This document shows, piece after piece, positions 22,817-33,304 of a stretch of DNA of 64,000 nucleotides. The translations under genes were made by a program, and so were the position numbers. Location of the stretch: NCBI GenBank assembly GCA_026018925.1, contig JAKSZU010000004.1, positions 13,594,964 to 13,658,963 on the forward strand, given 5' to 3'. The first letter of the stretch is position 1. The number at the start of each line of letters is the position of its first letter. The notes under the pieces were generated by a model. That model was given only the letters and a program-made list of their open reading frames with translations, searched no databases and was not told the origin of the DNA. The stretch is from Tupaia tana. Taxonomy: Eukaryota; Chordata; Mammalia; Scandentia; Tupaiidae.

Positions 22817-23094
22817 TTTTTTTTTTTTTTTTTTTTCTTTTTTTGGAGAGGTTTTTGCTATAGGGCGCGTGCGCTCGCCAGACAGACAGAGAGAGACAGA
22901 GAGATAGAAAGCAGGAAATCACCCCCCGGGGGGATGGCCACGCCGCAATCCCTTCTCCTCCATTCTCCTCTCGGGATCTTGGGCACGCACGCACACGCGC
23001 CCGGCGTGAGTTTAAGCCGCCGGGTCCGGGACTCGAACCGCGGTCGACTACGTGGGAGTCCAGCGACATAGCCATTACGCTAACTGCTGGTCCC
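22817..23094 (-). mobile_element. Type A tRNA-SINE, young, near consensus
   Basis: Perfect 17 bp duplication ACCACCAGCTCATTCTT (22800-22816 and 23096-23112). Best single copy for a consensus: GGTCGACTACGTGGGAGTCC, CGGGTCCGGGACTCGAACCG. Confidence 0.97.
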
Positions 23095-23864
23095 AACCAC
23101 CAGCTCATTCTTAAAGACCAGGAAGACCCTGGAGACTGGGGTGGCTGTTGGATTCTTGTACGTATTCAATGCAGGAAAATGAGTTATGCGTCCTCAGGTG
23201 ATACGGTCTGTGGCCCTGCCATGGCTTCTTTATGTTTTCTGATGCTCAACCGTTAAGAGTAGAAAGCAGTGGCCTCGGCCCTTTAGGATGCCTTTCCTGC
23301 TGAGAGGGATCTTCCTCCTGCCTTCAGTGTCTGAAGTTAGCCGAAGGCCGATTCGGTTAGCTGCCCTGAGTGGCCCTCTGGCATTCCCCGTAGGAGAAAA
23401 CGTAGAGGGGTATGTGTTTTATTTTGTGGAAATCCCACCTGGGAAAAATGGACTTGGAAAGCCAGTAGTAGGATGTCCTTCTTGCTGCAGTGTGGTTTAG
23501 CTCACACTGGCTGCCGTGTATAGTGGGGTCTCTTCGTGCATTGTAGTGTTTCTTTACGTTGACAAATGCCTGCTCTCTGGTTCTTTACTCTTACCTGTCT
23601 CAGCGAAGCTAGTTTAAGCTCGGAAGGCACAGCCACTGCTAGGAAGAACTTGGAAACGTGAACTGTGATCTCCTGGCCCAGACTGGCCGTCAGCAATCAG
23701 GGAGACATGGGAGGGTTCAGAGCCACCTGAGCCCTGTTTGCAGGGTGTGCACCCCTAGAACAGGTAGCTGTGTTACAGACACCAAAGGTATGAAAGAAAT
23801 TGTCATTGGGTTTTTAATGCATTTGAGTTTGGGTTTTTGTTTTAGTTTTTTGTTTTGTTTTGTA

Positions 23865-24097
23865 ATTTTTTTGCTATAGGGCACAGGCACTTGTTAAAGA
23901 AAGTAAGAAGTCACCCTCTAGGGCAGATGGCCACGCTGCAGTCTCCACTCTCCTTTCTGGGCTTTGGGCATGCATGCCTGGTCTTCTGGGACCAGGACCA
24001 GGACCGGGACCAGGACTGGGACCAGGATCAGAACTGGAACTGTGGAGTTGGCCATGGTGGGCTCTAGTGCCTTAACCAGCATGCCACCTGTTGGCCC
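23865..24097 (-). mobile_element. Type A tRNA-SINE with internal GGACCA expansion
   Basis: CTATAGGGCACAGGC to CACCTGTTGGCCC. At 23988-24035 the B-box side is replaced by repeated GGGACCAGGACCAGGACC. Confidence 0.85.
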
Positions 24098-24164
24098 GAG
24101 CCATAGTTTTCTAAAGAGCAGTGCAAGTGCTGACACACTATTGAAGGGTGTGTGAGTTTACTCC

Positions 24165-24505
24165 TTATTAGTGAGGGTGACTGCCGTGAGGCCGGCCCTC
24201 TGGGCAAGGGTGACGGGTGAGGGTGATGGCTGTGAGGCCGGCCTGCTGGGTGAGGGTGATGGGTGAGGGTGATGGCTGTGAGGCCGGCATGCTGGGTGAG
24301 GGTGACGGCCAAGAGGGGCTGATCCATGGGACCAGCAGTTAGCGTAATGGCTATGTCGCTGGACTCCCACGTAGTTGACCATGGTTCGCGTCCCGGACCC
24401 AGTGGCTTAAAAGAGGGGCTGGTCCACTGGGCAAGGGTGATAGCCATGAGGCCGGCCTGCTGGGTGAGGGTGACGGCCGTGAGGCTGGCCCGCTGGCAGG
24501 CCATC
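24165..24505 (+). repeat. GTGAGGGTGA / GAGGCCGGCC short tandem array interrupted by a SINE fragment
   Basis: Units made of GTGAGGGTGA(C/T)GG, CTGTGAGGCCGGCC and TGCTGG recur about nine times in irregular combinations. A tRNA-head-only SINE piece (24326-24408) sits in the middle, flanked by AAGAGGGGCTGRTCCAYKGG on both sides. Confidence 0.85.
24326..24408 (+). mobile_element. tRNA head only of a type A SINE
   Basis: GGGACCAGCAGTTAGCGTAA to GACCCAGTGGCTT, with nothing of the downstream body. Confidence 0.9.
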
Positions 24506-25584
24506 TCTTCTGTGCTGCCTCATTCCCACCAATGGGGCCCACTTCTGCAACGTGGTATGTTAGACATAGTCACTTCAGAGGAAGATGAGGAATCGAAGCA
24601 CTTTAAACCTGAATTTTCCACTGATTGTAAGTGGTTATTGTAATGGAGCGCCATTCCTTATTGACTGGTGCCCAGATCTTCATTTATAAAGGTGACTGAG
24701 TGACAGTCTAGAGAGGCCTATGCCATCGAACAAAAGAGGGGCCGCCCCTCCCAGGCCATGGGGGCGGCAGGGTCGGTTAGGAAGGAGTAGGGAGCCACGG
24801 GTCTCTGCAGGAAGGGAGAGGCGGGCCAGGGTGGGCAGTCTAGGGTTGGAGTGGGAGTAGTGCCAGTGGACTCTGACCTAGGCGCTGCTGGGGTGTGCAG
24901 TACCTGGCCCTAGTTGACTCAGGCCTTGGTATTTGAGAGCTAGGTACGGAGTGAGGGCCCCAGATCACAGGTGGGCTATAACAGCTTTGGTTTTTCATTT
25001 GGCCCCGTGATTGACTGGTACCAAATAGGTGAATGCAGAACCTAAGAACGGATCACACACCAACCAGAAATAGCCAGAGCAGGAAGGCTAAACGCCAGGC
25101 AGCTCTCCATAGGCCGGAGTGGGAATACGAAATGCAGGTGGCAGCAGAGGCCCTACTCCAGAGGGGGCAAATAAAACCAAGCTTTTAAGCCCTACTTTTT
25201 ACCTTATCTGTACAGGGCAGAGATGTTACTAGTGTGTGCCATCATCAAACCTGTGTGATCCCGGCATCGCTTCCTGTCTCTTCCTTATTGACTTACCCCT
25301 TCTCTTGTTTCATTGCTACTTACTTGCTCTTCCTAAAGGATTTATTCAGGCCGTCATCACCGTGCAGCATAAATCCTGTCTCAGCTTCTGCCAGTCTCTT
25401 TTCCTTCCTTGCTCAGGCCTCAGCTCCTGCTGCCGGAGATGGCTCTCTGCGTAGTTAATGCTTTTCCCCGTCATCAGCTTTCTCATTACTCTGCAGTAGC
25501 TTGTGCTTACTGTCTGGATCTGTTGGAAGAGTAAAAGGTGTTTGTTCTTGGCAAACTGGAAGCACTTAAAAGCCTTCATGGCTA

Positions 25585-25820
25585 GGACCAGCAGGTAGCG
25601 TAGTGGTTAAGGCTCTGGTCTGCCACATGGGTGACTATGGTTCAAGTCCTGGACAGGGTGGTAGGCATGTGTGCATGGATGCTCAAAATCCTGAGGGGAA
25701 AATGGAGGAGAAGGGATTGCAGCATGGCCGTCCCTCCTGGAGATGATTTCTCACTTTTCCTATGTCTCTGTGTCTGTCTGTCTGTCTGTCTTTCTCTGGT
25801 GAGTACACATGCCCTACGGT
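25585..25820 (+). mobile_element. Type A tRNA-SINE
   Basis: AGGACCAGCAGGTAGCGTAG, GGTTCAAGTCCTGG, GAGAAGGGATTGCAGC and (GTCT)n. Confidence 0.88.
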
Positions 25821-25851
25821 CATGATCTGCCACGTAGGAATTCAGCACCTT

Positions 25852-25973
25852 GGGACTAGCAGATGGCATAATGGTTACATCACTGGACTCCCATGTAGTT
25901 GACTGTGGTTTGAGTCCTGGACCCATCAACTGAAAACTCACTCCAGGTGTGTCTATGTGCGTGTGTGCCCATT
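25852..25973 (+). mobile_element. Type A tRNA-SINE, 3' truncated
   Basis: GGGACTAGCAGATGGCATAA to GTGCGTGTGTGCCCA, then unrelated sequence. Confidence 0.87.
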
Positions 25974-26925
25974 AAACGGCATCACACACACCCACACTAG
26001 CACTTGTTTGTGCTCAGATCAGGGCAAGCAGGGGTCACGTGAGGCGGAAAGTGTGGCAGACGCGACTTCGGGTGTGCTTTGTGCATGTCTGTCTGTGAGA
26101 GTTGACTGTTCACAGTGGATTGGCTTGAAGCAGTGGAAAGTGATCAAGTGCGGTTTTCCTTCAGAGCAAGTATATTTTCAATTTTTGCTCTATCCGAATT
26201 TTTTATGACTCTAATGAAATTAAAACTGACACTGAGTTCTGTCCTGTTCTCCTGTGGGTTACTGTTTGGTGACTAGAGACGCTCAGTTACTCGGCCAGCT
26301 AGCCCTCCCAACGGAGAGGCCCTTTGGATGAGCAAGCATAAATTCACCCATATTAGAAAGGTACATCATTCTCTGACTTACGTGAATACTGTCCTCTTTA
26401 GGTAGAAAGGGGGAAATGTTTATGTTAAGAGCCTGTGTTTTGTCCTGTGTGAAATTACAGCAGGTGAATTTTAAGTTTCTAGTCAAAATACCGTCTCCAA
26501 CATTACTCAGGCCAGACCGCTCTCCCCGCACACCTGTCAGTGAGGTCATGCCAGACGTTAGTGATGCGGTCGACTCTTGTTGCCATCTGCATACCTGGGG
26601 TCCCTTGGCCTTTGGTTGCTTTATGGCATCTTTATCACATTTGTGTATAAGCAGATCTGTCTCTCCTCTATGGCTTTGGGTTATCATGCTTAGTAAGTAC
26701 CCACAAGGTTTCGGTTATGTTTTTGCTTCATATGTTTCTGTAGTTTTGTTTTTAAATTCAGAGGGTTTTTAATTGCCCTTTTATTCTTTATCTTTTTTTA
26801 TACCTGTGAATATTTAATGTAGCACTGAATATAATGTGAGTTGATATGCTTTCAGCAAGGAACCACGAATGCTTGGTCTTGTCTGTTTTGTGGTGTATCT
26901 TCTTTGTGTGTAGGTGTGTATTCTT

Positions 26926-27180
26926 TTTTTTTTTTTTTTTGGAGAGGTTTTTGCTATAGGGCGTGTGTACTCGCCAGAGAGACAGAGAGATAGAAAGCGA
27001 GAAATCACCCCCCAGGGGGCATGGACACACCGCAATCCCTTCTCCTCCATTCTCCTCTCGGGATCTTGAGCACGCACACACACGCGCCCGGCGTGAGTTT
27101 AAGCCACCGGGTCCGGGACACGAACCACGGTCAACTACGTGGGAGTCCAGCGACATAGCCATTACGCTAACTGCTGGTCC
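26926..27180 (-). mobile_element. Type A tRNA-SINE, young
   Basis: Perfect duplication TGTAGGTGTGTATTCTT (26909-26925 and 27181-27197). Confidence 0.96.
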
Positions 27181-27235
27181 TGTAGGTGTGTATTCTTATG
27201 AGGCATTGATGCTCATTAGAAATTCTGTGGGCTAG

Positions 27236-27478
27236 AGACCAGCAGTTGGTGTAGTGGCTATGTCGCTGGACTCCCACGTGGTCGACCGTGGTTCGCATCT
27301 CGGACCCAGTGGCTTGAAGCTCACGCTGGACGCGAGTGTGTGTGTGCCCAGGATCCCGAGAGGAGAATGGAGGAGAGGGGATTGCGACGTGGCCATCCCC
27401 CCTGGGGGGTGATTTTTCTCTCTCTGTCTGGTGAGTGTACACGCCCTATAGCAAAAAACCTCTCAAAAAAAAAAAAAA
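27236..27478 (+). mobile_element. Type A tRNA-SINE (first of two at one target)
   Basis: Preceded by AGAAATTCTGTGGGCT and followed by AGAAATTCTGGGAGCTT. Confidence 0.95.
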
Positions 27479-27496
27479 AGAAATTCTGGGAGCTTT

Positions 27497-27756
27497 GGGA
27501 CCAGCAGGTGGTGTAATGGCTGTGTCACTGGACTTTCACATAGTCGACTGCAGTTCGAGTCCCTGACATGGTGGCTTAAACTCACGCCGGGCACATGTGC
27601 GTGTGTGCCCAAGATCCCGAGAGGAGGATGGAAGAGAAGGGATTGCGGTGTGGCCATCCCCCCAGGGGAGGTGATTTTTCGCTTTCTGTCTTTCTGGCGA
27701 GCACGTGCGCCCTATGGCAAAAACCTCTAAAAAAAGAAAAAAAAGGAAGAAGAAAA
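27497..27756 (+). mobile_element. Type A tRNA-SINE (second of two at one target)
   Basis: Ends in an A/G-rich tail followed by a third AGAAATTCTGTGGGCTTTG at 27757. Confidence 0.95.
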
Positions 27757-28057
27757 AGAAATTCTGTGGGCTTTGTATTTATTATTTACCTTTCATGAAA
27801 TGGTAAATTTCATCATCTTAAGTAGCTATATTTCCACCTGAAATGTTTGTTTTAAATTATTTAGCAGAGCTTCCCCCTTCTTTTGTTAACGCTAAATACT
27901 TCAAAATAGTCATAATTTGAATGGCCAGACACATTCAGCGTGTTTCTGCTATGACTGATGATTCTAACCAGGGCGCTCCAAAGTCAGGTCTGTCATGACA
28001 AGAAGACAGGGAGACTCATTAGTAGTTGTAACCATTGGTTTTCCTACTTGTGGATTA

Positions 28058-28307
28058 TTTTTTAAAGAGGTTTTGTCTTAGGCGTGTGTGCTCACTGGAG
28101 AGAGACAGACAGACAGATGCAGTGAGAGGAAACGTGAGAAATCACTTTCCGGGGGAGTGGCCATGCTGCAATCCCTTCTCCTCCCAGGATCTTGTGCACG
28201 CATGTACATACATCTGGCTTGAGTTTCAAGCCACCGGGTCCAGGACTCAAACCACAGTTTGCCATGTGGGATCCAGCCACGAAACCTCTACACCATCTGT
28301 TGGTTCC
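28058..28307 (-). mobile_element. Type A tRNA-SINE
   Basis: TTTTTAAAGAGGTTTTGTC to CACCATCTGTTGGTTCC. Confidence 0.85.
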
Positions 28308-28628
28308 TATTGGTGGGTTTTTAAAAACCATTTTAATGGAAATGATCTCATTCCAGAAGGAAGAAGGAAAGGTTATAAAGTAATAGGGGAAAAACAGAAT
28401 AGTATGAAGAATATTTTTTTAATTACTGTCAGCCTGGTAAGAATATATCTTAATTTTTGGTACTTTAAGCAATTGAAATGTAAAAAACATTTCTGAGTGA
28501 ACGATGTATGTGCAGATTTACTCATATCTTTTAAACTCAGTTTGTTGGTTGGGCTGTAAAACCGACTCATATGTATCCAAGTCTGGTACTCTGTTCTGGT
28601 AAACACTCTGCCTTGAGAAGATATCTTT

Positions 28629-28816
28629 GGGGACCAGCAGTTAATGTAATGGCTATGTTGCTGGACTCCCACGTAGTCAACCGTGGTTCGAGTCCCGGAC
28701 CCGGTGGCTTAAACTCACACCGGGCGCGTGTGCGTGCGTGCCCAAGATCCCAAGAGGAGAATGGAAGAGAAGGGATTGTGGCGTGGCCATCCCCCCTGGG
28801 AAGTGATTTCTCGCTT

Positions 28817-28861
<45 letters not shown>

Positions 28862-28918
28862 GGCGAGCACACGCGCCCTATAACAAAAAAAGAAAAAAAA
28901 AGAGAGAGAGAGAGAGAG
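28629..28918 (+). mobile_element. Type A tRNA-SINE with (TC)n and (GA)n
   Basis: Flanked by AGATATCTTT. (TC) run at 28817-28858 and a tail converted to GA repeats at 28899-28918. Confidence 0.94.
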
Positions 28919-29172
28919 GAGATATCTTTATACATAGTTGACTTTGAGTTTAAAGAAGACTTTTTCATTAAAATGAGGGCTCCATATGAAAAGCAAAGAA
29001 GTCCATCTCTAACTCCGAAACATTAAAGGTTGATGAAATATACCTAAGCAAGTAGGATGAACCATTTACCGTCATATGTTAGTTTCTGTTAGCCTTCTAT
29101 TTTAGTTGCTAATATTATCATTTCAAAACCAGATCATTACATTGGTGCCTTTGTATATTTATATTTTTGCAG

Positions 29173-29216
29173 GTGAAAAAAGCCAAGATGCAGGAGACGG
29201 GAGAACAAACACTAAG
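29173..29216 (+). CDS. EYA3: EYA3 coding exon, 44 nt (residues ~12-26)
   Basis: This small exon lies between an acceptor ending TATATTTTTGCAG (29171-29172) and a GTGTGTAC donor at 29217. It begins in phase 0 and encodes VKKAKMQETGEQTL plus two bases (AG) of a serine codon that the next exon completes. The VKKAK basic patch directly follows the first exon's ERP, as in EYA3. The donor lacks the usual A at +3 (GTGTGT rather than GTRAGT), and an antisense SINE with a GGGA/GA microsatellite begins about 25 bp downstream, so this is the exon in the window with the most crowded splice environment. Phase and homology make the call firm. Confidence 0.9.
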
Positions 29217-29239
29217 GTGTGTACACTTGGGTTTCTTTT

Positions 29240-29301
29240 TGTTTGTTGGTTAAATTTACTGTAGGGCATGTGTGCTTGCTGGAGGGAGGGAGGGAGGGAG
29301 G

Positions 29302-29346
<45 letters not shown>

Positions 29347-29502
29347 CACCCGCAGGGGGGATGACCATGCCACAGTCCCTTCTCCATTCTCCTCTGGTCA
29401 TGCATGCACACACACCTGGTGTATTTTTCTAGCTGCTGAGTCTGGGTCTGGACTTGAATCACATGGTCAGCCATATAGGATCCAACCACCCTGGCTGGCC
29501 CC
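29240..29502 (-). mobile_element. Type A tRNA-SINE next to the 44-nt exon
   Basis: TTTCTTTTTGTTTG tail, CTGTAGGGCATGTGTGC, long GGGA/GA run, and GGCTGGCCCC end. Confidence 0.85.
29281..29342 (+). repeat. (GGGA)n(GA)n microsatellite inside a SINE
   Basis: Six GGGA units then about 16 GA units, expanded from the purine-rich stretch of the antisense SINE 65 bp downstream of an EYA3 donor. Confidence 0.95.
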
Positions 29503-29611
29503 AGTTGAATTTCATTTTAGTGCTCTACTGATCACTTTTATCCCATGCCGATTTTATATTGACATGTTTCGGATTCACTGCCCACTTTTTGGTTCTTATC
29601 ATTAGCCATTA

Positions 29612-29906
29612 CTCTGTGTGCATATGTGCACGTGTGCATGCATGCGTGCACGTGTGCTTGCACGCATGTATGCCCGTGTGCAGATGTACCTGTGAGGTGG
29701 TAGGGGAGAGAGTGAGGAGAGGAAGCACCCTCCAAGTGGGGACTGGTCATGCCACAATCTGCTTTCCTCTAATTCTCCATCCCATCAGGATTCTGGGCAG
29801 ATGCCTACGTGGACGCTCTTGGGTTGGTCCTTGAACCTCAACTGGCTATATAGGATCTGACTTCCTCTGGACGGCACTTAACTGTTGCACAATAGGGTTG
29901 GCTCCA
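29612..29906 (-). mobile_element. Type A tRNA-SINE, old
   Basis: Alternating TGCACGTGTGCATG stretch, GTCATGCCACAATC, ATTCTGGGCAGATGCC and CTTAACTGTTGCAC. Confidence 0.55.
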
Positions 29907-30343
29907 TTTTGAAATTATTTGGTATAAGATTACCATTTCCTCCAAAATAATATTCCTCGGAACACATTGACATTTTTTTCTTCTGTATCTGTTACTCGTT
30001 GAAGTGTGTGCTGAACTCACGTATCAGGCACTGCTCTAACTGGGCAGACTCGGACGGTAAGAAGAGCACCACACTCTGCCGCCCTCGCAGCACACGGAGC
30101 AGGAAGCATAGCTGAGAAAGGAGCTCAGAGAGCCTGGCGCTGACTACCGAAGGGGCAGGGGCTGCCTGTGTCGTTCATGCTCTTGCCTCCACCGGAAGGA
30201 GGCCGCTTCCTCTGCCTCGCAGTCTAGCTCCCACATTGCTGTGGCCCAGCTCTCCTCACGTCTTCTTTCCTGTCGTTTGTCCACCAACCACATGAGCCAG
30301 CAACTGCATCATGTCTGACACATTAATTTCAAGAATCGTATTC

Positions 30344-30592
30344 TTTTTTTCCTTTTTGAGAGATTTTTTGCTATAGGGTGTGTGCCCTTGCCTGAGAACC
30401 AGAGAGACAGATAGTGTGAGATCATTTCCCAGGAGATAGCCAAGCTGCAGTCCCTTCTCCGCTCTCGTCTTGGGATTTGGGACACACGTGTACACGTTTG
30501 GATTGAATTTCAAGGCACTGGGTCCCCGGCTTGAACTGCAGTTGGCCACATGGGAGTCTAGCGCCTCAGCCACTACACCACCTGCTGGCCCC
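30344..30592 (-). mobile_element. Type A tRNA-SINE
   Basis: TTTTTGCTATAGGGTGTGTGC to CACCTGCTGGCCCC; flanks AAGAATCGTATT and AAGAATTGCATT. Confidence 0.9.
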
Positions 30593-30734
30593 AAGAATTG
30601 CATTTTTTTTACCGTCACATGATTGTTTCTGCTAATTTATTTTAAAATCGCCACACTAGCCTTATACTTCCAATCAAATAATTTGTCATATTTTCACTAT
30701 CAGCTGACTCCTCCATCAAAAAAACTTCCGCTGC

Positions 30735-30974
30735 TTTTCTTTTTTTAGGTTTTTGCCATAGGGTACATGCTCTCTCTAGAGAAAGCAGATAAGGAGTGTG
30801 AGCAATCCCTCCCATCTTGGGGGTGTTGGGAGGATGGCCACGCTGCATTCCTTCCTCTTTGGGACTGTGAGCATGCATGCACATGCACCCCATGTGATTT
30901 TCTAGCCAATGGGTTCGAGTGGTTGGCCATGTGGGCATCCAACACCTTAACCACCAGGCTACCTGTTGGTCCTT
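30735..30974 (-). mobile_element. Type A tRNA-SINE
   Basis: TTTTTGCCATAGGGTACATGC to CTACCTGTTGGTCC. Confidence 0.85.
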
Positions 30975-31229
30975 CAGTTTCTTCTTTATCCAGACACAGC
31001 CTCAGCATTTCCCTGACATACTTGCCTAGCAAAACCACAGCCCTGGTTAGACCCAGCTGTTCGCCTGTTCTGTACCGATTTCCAACACCTGAGAGCATCA
31101 TAAGAAACACACAGAGCCACGCCTGCCAGTCTTCCTCGTCTCGGGGTTATCATGCGTTACCCCATCCGAAGCAAGGGCTCAAACGCTTTTCTATTGACTT
31201 AGTTCCAGTCTTCACAATCACCTTCTTTC

Positions 31230-31503
31230 TTTCTTTCTTTTTTTTTTTTTTTTTTTTTGGAGAGGTTTTTGCTATAGGGTGCGTGCGCTCGCCAGACAGA
31301 GAGAGACAGAGAGATAGAAAGCAGGAAATCACCCCCCAGGGGAGATGGCCACGCCGCAATCCCTTCTCCATTCTCCTCTTGGGATCTTGGACATGCACGC
31401 ACACGCGCCTGGCGTGAGTTTAAGCCGCCTGGTCCGGGACTCGAACCGCGGTCGACTACGTGGGAGTCCAGCGACATAGCCATTACGCTAACTGCTGGTC
31501 CCA
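31230..31503 (-). mobile_element. Type A tRNA-SINE, young
   Basis: Perfect duplication ACAATCACCTTCTTTC (31214-31229 and 31504-31519). Confidence 0.96.
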
Positions 31504-31856
31504 ACAATCACCTTCTTTCCTCCCTTCCCTTCTTCCATGCCTCCTCCCTACTACTCTTGTTTATTCAGCTGTGGGTCTTCCCTCCTAATTCAGAGAGAAA
31601 GTAGAAAAGTTGGGGTGCCTGGATTGACTGTCACCAAGCCCACCCCTACTGCTTCTCTGTGGTCACTGTCTCCTTTCTCCTGAGGTTCATTTCTCCGTTC
31701 TTAACCAATCTGACCCTTCTGTGATCCTCATAACCCATTACCCTCTTCCTTTCCTGCTATTCTCTCTTTTCTTTCCTTCAGCAATTTTTACTGTGATCGG
31801 AGACACACAGTCAGGTCTTGCTTTGAGCCAAGCTGCATGTCCAGCGCAGAGGGTCA

Positions 31857-32880
31857 ATGGTGCTCTGCCTGTGGTGCTCACCACCCCCACCACCCCCAGG
31901 CGCTCTGCCTGTGGTCCTCACCTGCCCACCCCCGGGCGCTCTACCTGTGGTCCTAACCACTCGCCCACCCCCCAGGTGCTCTGTGTCTGGTCCTCACCCC
32001 CACCCCCACCCCCGCGTGCTCTGCATGTGGTCCTCACACCCCCCCAACCCCCAGGCGCTCTGCCTGTGGTCCTTACCCCCCCACCCCCACCTTGGGTGCT
32101 CTGTGTGTGGTCCTTATCCCCCTACCCTGGGCGCTCTACCTGTGGTCCTCACCTCCCCACCCCCACCCAGGTGCTCTGTGTGTGGTCCTCACCCGCCTGC
32201 ACCCCCAGCGCTCTACGTGTGTTCCTCAGCCCCCCACCCCCGGGCGCTCTGACTGTGGTGCTCACCCCTCCACACCCCTCGGTGCTCTGCGTGTGGTCCT
32301 CACCCCCCCACCCCCGGTTGCTCTGTGAATGGTCCTCACGACCCCTCCACCCCCGGGCGCTCTGCCTGTGGTGCTCATCCCCCTACCTCCGGGCGCTCTG
32401 CCTGTGGTCCTTATCCCCCTGCCCACCCCCAGGTGCTCTGCGTGTGTCCTTATCCCCCCACCCCCACCTTGGGTGCTCTGCATGTGGTCCTTACCCCCCT
32501 ACCCTGGGTGCTCTACTTGTGGTCCTCACCCCCCCACACCCCTGGGCGCTCTGCATGTGGTCCTCACGCCCCCACCCCAGGTTGCTCTGCGTGTGGTCCT
32601 CACGTCCCCCACCCCCGGGCACTCTGCCTGTGGTGCTCATCCCCCCACCTCTGGGCGCTCTGCCTGTGGTGCTTACCCCCCTACCCACCCCCAGGTGCTC
32701 TGTGTGTGGTCCTCACCCCCCACCCCCGGGCACTCTGCGTGTGGTGCTCATCCCCACCCCCCACCCCCCCACCCCCGGGTATTCTGCATGTGGTCCTCAC
32801 ACACACACACACACACACACCTGCATGTGGTCTTCTCTGCCTCCCTACCCCTGGGCACTCTCTGTCCTCACCTCCCTCTT
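31857..32880 (+). repeat. C-rich minisatellite (~30-37 bp units)
   Basis: About 28 diverged units of the form GGCGCTCTGCCTGTGGTCCTCACC followed by a C/A run (CCCCCACCCC). The strand bias is extreme: the plus strand is almost free of adenine apart from CAC, and the minus strand has repeated GGGGTGGGGG runs. All plus frames stay open for hundreds of codons only because the unit lacks stops (a 407-codon frame spans 31721-32944). A (CA) run of about 24 bp lies inside near 32797-32820. It ends against a 5'-truncated SINE. Confidence 0.95.
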
Positions 32881-32949
32881 GCGGAAAACCAGATGGCCAA
32901 GGAACAAAAGGCAGTGCTCCAGAGAGATAGGAGTAACCCTTTAACACCC

Positions 32950-33140
32950 GCGCCGGCGCATGTGCATGCCTGCCCAAGAGAGGAGAATGGAGAAGGGATT
33001 GCAGAGTGGCATTCCCCCTGGGGGGCGATTTCTCACTTTCCGTCTCTCTGTGTGTGTGTCTGTCTTTCTGGAGTGCGCACATGCCTTACAGCAAAAACCT
33101 CTCAAAAATAAATAAGTAAATAAGTAAACAAATAAACAGG
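32950..33140 (+). mobile_element. Type A tRNA-SINE, head missing
   Basis: Starts at CGCCGGCGCATGTGCATGCC next to the C-rich array; ends CAGCAAAAACCTCTC and AAATAAATAAGT. Confidence 0.87.
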
Positions 33141-33304
33141 GGAAAGAAAGGAGCTACTCTTGCCTTTGGCTGGTCAGCCTTATCTTTCCAGAGCAGTGGA
33201 GCTTCTGTTGCTGTGGCCTTCAGCCTTCCTGCCAGTGGGACAGGGAGTGTGAATGTGAGAGTGCCAGGCTGGGACACAATTGGAATTTAAGAAGTTAGTT
33301 ATCA

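Larger units (their letters stand above)
21876..29172 (+). other. EYA3: EYA3 intron between start-codon exon and 44-nt exon
   Basis: This 7.3 kb intron starts GTGAGT and ends TTTTTGCAG. It carries about 13 SINEs, a short GTGAGGGTGA tandem array at 24165-24505 and a SINE with an internal GGACCA expansion. The stretches 23110-23850, 24510-25580 and 25980-26900 hold no coding signal that I recognise. Confidence 0.85.

Noticed and set aside
22817-23094. tRNA genes, because of clear A and B boxes
   Set aside because: The boxes lie in SINE heads that lack a complete cloverleaf acceptor pairing and are followed by a SINE body and poly(A).
22501-23112. One large inverted or composite element
   Set aside because: The two SINEs are in the same direction and each has its own different target-site duplication, so these are separate insertions.
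31721-32944. 407-codon open frame (and a 260-codon frame overlapping it)
   Set aside because: It is produced by the stop-free C-rich tandem unit; every plus frame is open, there is no conserved domain, and it lies in an intron.
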